Of a DNA stretch of 34,089 nt, positions 8,188-14,797 are shown one piece after another. Each line of letters begins with the position of its first letter. Within the stretch, counting starts at the first letter, position 1. Origin of the DNA: Planctomycetaceae bacterium (GTDB lineage Bacteria > Planctomycetota > Planctomycetia > Planctomycetales > Planctomycetaceae); assembly GCA_900299185.1 (NCBI GenBank), contig OMIV01000380.1, positions 1 to 34,089 on the forward strand, read 5' to 3'. The notes under the pieces are model-generated. The model was not told where the DNA came from and did not search any database. It saw only the letters and a list, made by a program, of their open reading frames with translations. Made by a program: the position numbers and the translations under genes.

Positions 8188-9156
8188 CTACTTGAGCTTC
8201 CAGAACTCAACCTCGCGGCTGGCCGAAACGGTTGCGAGGAGTGAGCTGTCTGGCATCACGGCCAGTCCATGAATGGGCCGCCCGGTTTCGACAGTGACCT
8301 CGAGAATGGCTTGCTCGGGAGTGAGGGCCCAGCCTCGCAACTTGCCGTCCCAGCCGGCGCTTACGAGTTGCTCGCCAAGCCACGTCAAACCGCTGACACC
8401 GTCGGGTTGCTGCGCAGTCCATAACACCTTGCGAGCTTTGGCATCCCAAACCTTGATGTGCCCATCCCAATCAGCGGTGACGAATCGAGATTGATCCGCG
8501 AAGGGCAACACTGCCGAAATCTCTGTCGGATGAGCTGCCGACGTTGCAATGAGATTTTTGGTCTTCAGGTTGTACCAAAGCACTTTGCCTTCGGTGCCCA
8601 CGCTGACCAGTTCATCTTGGTCCTTGCTGAGCCATAACGCTTTCACTCCTCGATGTCCCGACTTGCGGAGTGTCAGCTTGCCACCGTCCAATGTCGCGAT
8701 GCGGCCGTCGCTGAGCCCCAACAGCATCGATCGTCCGTCGGTCGTTTGACGAAAAGCAATGGCCGTGATGGGGACTTCTGGGCTGGTCAATTTGAGTGGC
8801 GTGAACTCTGGAAGTTGCCAACCGCGTAGCTGTCCTTGAAGTCCCGTTGCGACCAGTAATCCGTCGGTTGATTCAGCGAGTGTCACGATCGGCTGAATGG
8901 AAGTGGGCTCGAGAAGCTGTGGCTTGCGAGTGGTCCAATCCCAAACGATGACGGCTCCATCCGAGCCCCCCGCGATCAAGTACTTGCCATCTAAGCTAGT
9001 TCGCAACGAACTGAGTCGTCCTGCGGGGGCCGTGAGTCGTTCGACGAACTCCGGTGGCATTTTTCTTTCAGTACGTTGGAAGACTACGACTCCGCCGACC
9101 AGCATTGCCGCCGCCAGAACGAACATCACAATTTGAATGGGCTTCCGATGCCACAT
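8188..9156 (-). CDS. Membrane-anchored WD40-repeat protein
   Basis: This is a 322-residue protein with an N-terminal signal anchor (residues of about 8-26) followed by WD40-type repeats. Several blades show the closing pattern of Trp-Asp or a near variant, such as VIVWDW, IKVWDAK and the final VEFWKLK. There is about one blade per 40 residues, enough for one seven-bladed propeller. It is probably exported or facing the periplasm and used for protein binding; no partner can be named. ATG 9156 is chosen; an in-frame TTG at 9171 would add five residues. It follows the isochorismatase-ThuA gene on the same strand with a 109-base (ATG) gap holding a double palindrome, so cotranscription is uncertain. 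Confidence 0.8.
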   Translation of the reverse strand: MWHRKPIQIVMFVLAAAMLVGGVVVFQRTERKMPPEFVERLTAPAGRLSSLRTSLDGKYLIAGGSDGAVIVWDWTTRKPQLLEPTSIQPIVTLAESTDGLLVATGLQGQLRGWQLPEFTPLKLTSPEVPITAIAFRQTTDGRSMLLGLSDGRIATLDGGKLTLRKSGHRGVKALWLSKDQDELVSVGTEGKVLWYNLKTKNLIATSAAHPTEISAVLPFADQSRFVTADWDGHIKVWDAKARKVLWTAQQPDGVSGLTWLGEQLVSAGWDGKLRGWALTPEQAILEVTVETGRPIHGLAVMPDSSLLATVSASREVEFWKLK

Positions 9157-9182
9157 GACAACGACTTTCAATGTCGATGGCT

Positions 9183-9232
9183 CTCAGTCGCAGTGCGACT
9201 GAGCTACGTAGCCGAGTCGCTCCGCGACTCGG
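9183..9232. repeat. Tandem palindromes between two minus-strand genes
   Basis: The first palindrome is CTCAGTCGCA 9183-9192 with TGCGACTGAG 9194-9203. The second is CCGAGTCGC 9212-9220 with GCGACTCGG 9224-9232. The two share the core GTCGC/GCGAC, so they look related to each other. They fall after the minus-strand stop at 9281 and before the WD40 start at 9156, where they could attenuate or terminate. Confidence 0.65.
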
Positions 9233-9280
9233 GCTTTTGAATGGACCGACACGAACTTATGGCACAACAAGCCATTTGCG

Positions 9281-10870
9281 TCACTTGCCGCTGACGGCCC
9301 AGTCGATCGCGTTGGCCAGCAGTTTCTGAAACGCGGGTTGCTCGAAGTCACCAACATGGCCTAGCGACGTATAGAACGAGCGTCCTCCGAATTTGTTTTG
9401 ATTGACCCATGCAATGGGCTCGGTGTCTTTGCCTGGAATCGTCCCGTGCAACAGCGGCTGAGCTGTCTTAGCCAGCGGGCTGACAACATAAAGCGAACCG
9501 ATGCCCTGCAAGTTGGCAACGTCGACGCCTTTAAGAATCGCATGCGATGCTGCGCCTTCTGCGACCGCGATGGATACTTTGGGACCGACTCCGTGATGGT
9601 TCGAGTAATTGCCGCCGAAGACATCTGCGTCGAATGTCTCCCACGCAACGAGTCCCTCTGGCGTCTTAGCTCCTCGCAGTCCGAATGCATGACTGGCTGT
9701 GCGAATTCCAACGACCGGTTTGCCGCCTTCGATGTGCTTGCGAATGATCGCCATTTGGGTTGGCGGCAAGACCTGACGACGCACGCTGAGCAGCAGGACG
9801 TCTGCCGTTTCGAGCTGCTCGATGCCCGGCAGGTTGTTCCAGTTGGCTTCATCACCGAAGACGGTGCTGACTCGGTAATGCTTGCCGAGTTGCGACAATG
9901 CAAATGCCGGAAGCGTTTCGTTCGTGAGGTACTCTTTCTCCAGGATGACAGCGACAACGTGCGGGCGTTTGTCGTCTTTGAAGACGTTGGGTTTACCGCC
10001 GATGAATTGGTCGCTGGTGATCGTCGGACAGACCCACTTCTCGATGTGCTCAATGATTAGGTCCGTGCCCGTGAAGTGGCTGACGAAAGGCTTGCGCTCG
10101 GGGTTGTACATGGTGTCGGTCAAGTCGCGCATGAGGACCACGTGCTTGCAGTTCTTGGCCATCTGCCTCAGGCCAAACGGTCTGCCGAGCACGCACATGT
10201 TGGTATGCACTCCCAGCAGGACGACATTCTTGCGGCTGTTGCGTTCGAGGATGCTCCAGATCTCTTCGCCGTTATCGCTGATGAAGTCCTTGGTTCCGTC
10301 GATCTCCAGCGCGTCCATTTGAGACTTCCACGGAGCACGGGGATTGCGGCCCATGTCTGCCAACTTCTTGGCCCAGGCAGCGTGCTCGGCGGGATCGTCG
10401 TCCTCGCCTCCATCGGTTTGATCGATGGGATACTGACCGCGTTCTTCAGCGGGGATCTTGTAGCACCACTTGCCAATCTCTTGAGGCAGGTTGTCGACCT
10501 TGGCCACGGCCTGGGCTCGCTTGCGAGCCGGATGGTCCTTGTAAGTTTCCATACAACTGCTGGGAGCGTGAATGATGACCGCTCCTCGCTCGCGAGCGTT
10601 CTTCAAGACTTCGTTCATGCGCGGAGCCATCTCGGTTCCGCGTTTCACAGCGTTGAGGCAATGGTGCAAGTCCCACATGTCGCAGACGATGAACGCGGTC
10701 TCGTTGGCGTCCCATGTTTCGTCTTTGGTGACCGCGTTGAAGCGACCGCTGTCGGGCTTGGACTCGATACGGGTCCGCAGCTTGAGATTGACTTTCGACT
10801 CCGCCGCCTCGGTCAGACCGGCGACCAACAACAAGACAACGCCTGCAACTCGCAACGCTTGTTTCAGCAT
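9281..10870 (-). CDS. Exported isochorismatase-like hydrolase fused to a ThuA-like domain
   Basis: This 529-residue protein has a signal peptide (residues 1-22). Residues of about 55-290 form a cysteine-hydrolase (isochorismatase-like) domain, with the candidate nucleophile C226 in HTNMC and the acid D64 in VCDMWD. Residues of about 303-527 form a ThuA-like (trehalose utilisation, glutamine-amidotransferase fold) domain, seen in the NHHGVG and YTSLGH segments. Isochorismatase-like enzymes cleave C-N or ester-type bonds. ThuA-like domains are common in planctomycete sugar-related proteins, with little biochemistry known. An AGGAG site (in GAGGAG) lies about 9 bases before the ATG. The fusion suggests the two activities act on the same extracytoplasmic compound; the substrate is unknown. 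Confidence 0.88.
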   Translation of the reverse strand: MLKQALRVAGVVLLLVAGLTEAAESKVNLKLRTRIESKPDSGRFNAVTKDETWDANETAFIVCDMWDLHHCLNAVKRGTEMAPRMNEVLKNARERGAVIIHAPSSCMETYKDHPARKRAQAVAKVDNLPQEIGKWCYKIPAEERGQYPIDQTDGGEDDDPAEHAAWAKKLADMGRNPRAPWKSQMDALEIDGTKDFISDNGEEIWSILERNSRKNVVLLGVHTNMCVLGRPFGLRQMAKNCKHVVLMRDLTDTMYNPERKPFVSHFTGTDLIIEHIEKWVCPTITSDQFIGGKPNVFKDDKRPHVVAVILEKEYLTNETLPAFALSQLGKHYRVSTVFGDEANWNNLPGIEQLETADVLLLSVRRQVLPPTQMAIIRKHIEGGKPVVGIRTASHAFGLRGAKTPEGLVAWETFDADVFGGNYSNHHGVGPKVSIAVAEGAASHAILKGVDVANLQGIGSLYVVSPLAKTAQPLLHGTIPGKDTEPIAWVNQNKFGGRSFYTSLGHVGDFEQPAFQKLLANAIDWAVSGK

Positions 10871-10975
10871 GTTTCGAGGCTCCTCAACGGTTCAGATCAA
10901 TCGACCGCAGCAACGCCGGTCGCATTCTGGAGTTCGACTTTGAAAGCACAACTCAGATGTTTTCGACAGACGTGG

Positions 10976-11042
10976 AGCACGTTTTCAACGTGCTTCCTGC
11001 CGCATCATTTCGCTGGATGACGGGCACGTTGGAAACGTGCCC
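10976..11042. repeat. Twin-hairpin intergenic element, copy 2
   Basis: The first hairpin pairs AGCACGTT 10976-10983 with AACGTGCT 10987-10994. The second pairs GGGCACGTT 11022-11030 with AACGTGCCC 11034-11042. It shares its cores with the element at 8114-8171 and has the same order; the separation is longer (about 47 against 35 bases between hairpin centres). It lies between rhaB and the isochorismatase gene, both minus strand. Confidence 0.7.
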
Positions 11043-11112
11043 CATATGAATTCAGAGCTGAGCCGGCGATGTCAACGCAGCTCATTCGCTGCGAGTGGCT
11101 CACGATGAGCAA

Positions 11113-12615
11113 TCACGACGGCAAGCTATTGATGAGCTGAGTAAGACGACCGTCGGCCGCGTTCCATTGCTCGATGTCTTTGGGTTGGTACTCACGCAGT
11201 TCGGACGAGGCTTTCACGATCTTGCGGATGTCTCCGAGCGATCCCACTTCACCCGCTGATCGAGCTTGAATCAGCACGTTGCCCAAGGCCGTGCCCTCGG
11301 TCGGTCCGGTAACGACGGCGCATCCGCATGCATTCGCCGTGAACTGATTGAGCAGCTCGTTCTTGGTTCCGCCGCCGACGATATGCACGACATCGACTCG
11401 CTCGCCGCTCAACTCTTCGAGCCAGCGCAACACGCGGCGATATTTCAACGCCAAGCTTTCGATGCAGCAGCGAATGAACTGGCCATCGTTTTCAGGGACG
11501 GGTTGATTGGTGTCTCGGCACCAACTCGCGATGGCCGATGGCATGTCGTCCGGGCTGAGGAAGCGCGGATCGTCTGGATCGACGATGGAGCGGAACGCCG
11601 GGCAGGTCGCGGCTTGTTGCACCAACTGGCCATAGTCGGTGGTGCGGCCTTGTCGTTCGAAGCTGGCTTTGCATTGTTGAATGAGCCACAAGCCCATGAT
11701 GTTCTTCAGCAACCGATAGGTACCGTCGACGCCACCTTCGTTAGTGACGTTCAACTCAAGCGCTCGCTTGGTGAGGATGGCATTAGGAACTTCCAATCCC
11801 ATCAGCGACCAAGTGCCGGAGCTGATGTAAGCCCACTTTGCCGAGCCGGTCATGTCGGTGGGGACGGCAACCACTGCCGAACCCGTGTCGTGCGTCGCGG
11901 GAGCAATGACGTCGATTCGACCGATATTATTGAGTCGCGCGACGTCGGATCGGAGTGCTCCGAGTTTTGTGCCTGGTCCAACCACTGGAGGAAACATGCT
12001 GGCTGGAATGCCCAGTTTCGAAAGCATGTCGCTCGCCCAATCACGTTTGGTGGCATCGAGACATTGAGTCGTTGTGGCGTTCGTGAACTCGACGACTTTG
12101 CTGCCGCACAACAACCAGTTGAGGAAGTCGGGGATCATCAAAAACGTAGCCGCTTGATCGAGCAGCTTGGGGTTTTGGTGGCTCATGGCCACAAGCTGAT
12201 ACAGCGTGTTGATCTCCATGAACTGCAGGCCGGTTGTTGCGAAGATGTCGGCTCGCGGCACGCGCGTGAAAGTATGGTTCATCAACCCTGAAGTGCGTGT
12301 GTCACGGTAGCAGTATGGCAAACCAAGCAACTCGTCGTGTTCGGACAAGAGCACGTAGTCGACGCCCCAAGTATCGACGCCAATTGACTTGATCGCGGAA
12401 CCGTATTGAGCAGCCGCCTTACCCAGTCCCGTTTGGATCTCGCGCCACAAGTTGACGAGATCCCAACGCAACGTGCCGCCGACCGAGACTGCTCCGTTCC
12501 GAAAGCGATGCAGTTCGACGAGTTGAACCTGCGAGCCATCGAACAATCCGGCGACGACTCGTCCGCTTTCGGCGCCGAGATCAACGGCGAGGTAACACTG
12601 TTGCTGCTGAGCCAT
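11113..12615 (-). CDS. rhaB: Rhamnulokinase
   Basis: This 500-residue sugar kinase of the FGGY family phosphorylates L-rhamnulose to L-rhamnulose 1-phosphate with ATP in the cytoplasm. The first phosphate-binding loop is VDLGAESGR (residues 11-19); the Glu/Ser-Gly-Arg form is typical of rhamnulokinases. [18 protein letters not shown] and the C-terminal [12 protein letters not shown] (adenosine-binding) motifs follow in the expected order. The length fits the family. ATG 12615 is chosen because AAGGA lies 8 bases upstream and the next residues begin the first strand; a longer frame from 12693 adds 26 residues with no family support. No rhaA, rhaD or regulator is in the window. L-fuculokinase is the main alternative. 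Confidence 0.88.
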   Translation of the reverse strand: MAQQQQCYLAVDLGAESGRVVAGLFDGSQVQLVELHRFRNGAVSVGGTLRWDLVNLWREIQTGLGKAAAQYGSAIKSIGVDTWGVDYVLLSEHDELLGLPYCYRDTRTSGLMNHTFTRVPRADIFATTGLQFMEINTLYQLVAMSHQNPKLLDQAATFLMIPDFLNWLLCGSKVVEFTNATTTQCLDATKRDWASDMLSKLGIPASMFPPVVGPGTKLGALRSDVARLNNIGRIDVIAPATHDTGSAVVAVPTDMTGSAKWAYISSGTWSLMGLEVPNAILTKRALELNVTNEGGVDGTYRLLKNIMGLWLIQQCKASFERQGRTTDYGQLVQQAATCPAFRSIVDPDDPRFLSPDDMPSAIASWCRDTNQPVPENDGQFIRCCIESLALKYRRVLRWLEELSGERVDVVHIVGGGTKNELLNQFTANACGCAVVTGPTEGTALGNVLIQARSAGEVGSLGDIRKIVKASSELREYQPKDIEQWNAADGRLTQLINSLPS

Positions 12616-12864
12616 GCTGCAAATCCTTGTGTCGAATTTCAGAAGAAACGTCTGACGCACATCCGCCTGAGTGCGGTCCGAATTCTGGGGCAATCGCGCG
12701 GCATCTTAGCCCGCTTGATCGGTTGCGAAAGCTCGACAAAACAAGCTCGCATTGGCTGCTATCGAGTCCGAACTAGCCGTTGCGCGCGTTGATTGCAGCA
12801 TGGTTGCTCGACCCTAGAATCGCAGTGAATGTTGTTTCGATGATTTCATCTTGAAGGCTTCCTA

Positions 12865-13425
12865 ATGGACTTTGATCAGCGGCTTGAAAGTGCGATCCAA
12901 CGAGGTCAAAAGCAACGCACGGCCCAAGGCGAAGCTGCGGCGGCTAAGGCACTGACTGAGGAAGAGCTGCGTAATCGGCACTCGTCGGCTCGGATCAATC
13001 TTTCGGACCACATCGAAAAGGGCCTGAAAAAGCTGGCCGATCATTTTCTCGGGTTTCGGTTTGAGACGATCCTCGATGAAAGCGGCTGGGGAGCACGCAT
13101 CAGTCGCGACGATGTGACGTTCGGGAGTTCGAAGGCTCGAACTGACGTAACACCGAAGCGCGGCTCACTAACGTCATTCATCACCGAATCAGTTCCTGCT
13201 GCGCGACGCACGGAGAACCTCTTCAGTCGCTTCCAGATGGTTGTGAAGCCCTACTCCGAAGCGACGAAGATCATCGCGATTCACGCTAAGGGCACGATTC
13301 GCAACAAAGAGGTGGTCAACAACAGCCACTACCAACTGTTGACGGAACTCGATGAGAAGGGCCTGTCTGACATGCTCGACAATTGGCTGATCGAGTATGC
13401 CGAACGCTTTGCCGCCAACGAGTGA
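12865..13425 (+). CDS. Unknown 186-residue soluble protein
   Basis: I do not recognise this protein. It starts with a charged helix rich in Gln, Lys and Ala (residues 1-40), then continues as a mixed alpha/beta domain of about 140 residues with no signal peptide, membrane segment, cysteine cluster or nucleotide-binding loop. A GAAGG site lies 7 bases before the ATG, and codon use resembles the neighbours, so it is very probably expressed. It is divergent from rhaB and 77 bases upstream of the aldolase on the same strand. Cotranscription with the aldolase is possible, but a functional link is not shown. Confidence 0.75.
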   Translation: MDFDQRLESAIQRGQKQRTAQGEAAAAKALTEEELRNRHSSARINLSDHIEKGLKKLADHFLGFRFETILDESGWGARISRDDVTFGSSKARTDVTPKRGSLTSFITESVPAARRTENLFSRFQMVVKPYSEATKIIAIHAKGTIRNKEVVNNSHYQLLTELDEKGLSDMLDNWLIEYAERFAANE

Positions 13426-13502
13426 TTGTCAGAAATCCGACATCACTGTGTGCCGACTAATGAGTCATCCCGTTTTACGAAACCTCTCTCGGAGTCTTCA
13501 TC

Positions 13503-14162
13503 ATGAGTCGCGAGTCCGATCTGCAACGAGTTCTTGATACCGGCATCGTGTCGATCATCCGAGCCAAGTCCGGTGAGCAACTCGTGAACGTGGCGAAGGC
13601 GCTTTACGAAGGCGGCATTGATGTCATTGAAGTTACTTTCACGGTGCCTGGTGTGCTCGACATCATCGCTGCGGTGAAGAAGGAATTGGGTAACAAGATT
13701 TTGTTGGGAGCCGGGACGGTCCTCGATACCGAGACTGCTCGTGCTGCGATTCTCGCCGGAGCGGAGTTCATCGTGACTCCAACGGTGAATCCCGACGTCA
13801 TCAAACTTTGTAATCGCTACAGCAAGGTGATTATGCCCGGCGGCTTTACTCCGACCGAGGTTTTGACGGCGTGGGATGCCGGTGCAGACATCGTGAAAGT
13901 CTTCCCGGCGGAAATTGGTGGTCCGGCATTATTGAAGGCGATCGCCGGACCGCTGCCGCAAGTGCGATTGCTGCCCACCGGCGGTGTGACGTTGGAGACA
14001 TTGCCCTCGTTCATCAAAGCTGGGGCGTGTGCTGTCGGCTTGGGTTCGGCCTTAGTCGAAGCGAAGGCTGTTGAATCAGGAGACATGGCTCGGATTCGTT
14101 CGCTCGCGGAGCAGTATGTCGCGCTTCTTAAGAAGTCTCGTCAGGAGCTTGCAGCCAAGTAG
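13503..14162 (+). CDS. eda: KDPG/KDPGal-type 2-keto-3-deoxy-phosphate aldolase
   Basis: This 219-residue class I aldolase of the Eda family cleaves 2-keto-3-deoxy-6-phosphogluconate (or a stereoisomer, or 4-hydroxy-2-oxoglutarate) to pyruvate and an aldehyde. The general acid/base Glu is E43 in EVTFTVP, and the Schiff-base lysine is K132 in VKVFPAE. GAGTV (69-73) and the phosphate-binding PTGGV are present. The length is standard. A GGAG site lies 8 bases before the ATG. In context it could serve the Entner-Doudoroff route or sugar-acid breakdown with the dehydrogenase at 7057. No edd gene is seen. The exact substrate isomer cannot be set from sequence alone. Confidence 0.93.
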   Translation: MSRESDLQRVLDTGIVSIIRAKSGEQLVNVAKALYEGGIDVIEVTFTVPGVLDIIAAVKKELGNKILLGAGTVLDTETARAAILAGAEFIVTPTVNPDVIKLCNRYSKVIMPGGFTPTEVLTAWDAGADIVKVFPAEIGGPALLKAIAGPLPQVRLLPTGGVTLETLPSFIKAGACAVGLGSALVEAKAVESGDMARIRSLAEQYVALLKKSRQELAAK

Positions 14163-14250
14163 CAGACCTGCCCGTGCCTCCATAACGCGATCTCGTGAGC
14201 ACAAGCGAATTGCTTCCGCTGTGTCTCATCCCATACTCCCATCACGTTGC

Positions 14251-14511
14251 ATGTTGCCCCATCACATCGAGCAAGAAGGCCGACTTGTGAGAATCCTCGC
14301 TGGCTGCGTCTTGATTCATGCCGCCGAGCAAGCTTACGCGCACATGAATCTGGTTCAGTTCCCAAATTATGAAACTGCGGCCCATGTCCTCTTACCGAGT
14401 AGCATCATTCTCCTGGTGTTGGGAACGCTTCTTGTGATTTGGGGCTGTGCAGCTGAAGTGCGAATTCGCCGAGATATCTCCGCGAAGAATTGCAGTAGTT
14501 CCTCTGTCTGA
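14251..14511 (+). CDS. Small hydrophobic protein, possibly membrane-bound
   Basis: This is an 86-residue frame with two hydrophobic stretches (about residues 13-26 and 47-68) separated by a short polar loop, and a basic end after the second one. It looks like a small two-helix membrane protein. The frame is open further upstream, overlapping the aldolase gene, but those codons look like shadow. ATG 14251 is a compromise; GTG 14287, with AGAAGG 7 bases upstream, would give 74 residues and is equally plausible. No family is recognised. The gene lies shortly after eda on the same strand. It could be chance. Confidence 0.4.
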   Translation: MLPHHIEQEGRLVRILAGCVLIHAAEQAYAHMNLVQFPNYETAAHVLLPSSIILLVLGTLLVIWGCAAEVRIRRDISAKNCSSSSV

Positions 14512-14797
14512 TGTGTGCTGGCACATCCCAAACATATTCTGCCCCAAACGCCGCTGAATTCCATTTCGCTACTACCAACTATTGCTGGAGTTTTTATTCG
14601 GTTTGAGTCGCGGAATCTCAAGCTTGAAGATCGAATGAATTCGCTACGGCAGGTGCAGATCGGCTTCGGGTAATAATCGTTTGGGAGTGCCTTGTCACGG
14701 ATAGCGTGATATTTCTGGTCGTATAAAACTTTGAGTGTTTCGGTGTTAGAGCCAGTGCCGTTTCGATGCTGGTCTTTTTGCATGAGAGTCTCGGCCC

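Noticed and set aside
10076-11020. Long plus-strand open frame (314 codons) opposite the isochorismatase-ThuA gene
   Set aside because: It is the antisense shadow of a clear gene with intact motifs; it has no ribosome binding site or recognisable domain.
11266-12291. Plus-strand open frame of 341 codons opposite rhaB
   Set aside because: Antisense shadow of the kinase; composition follows the codon bias of the real strand.
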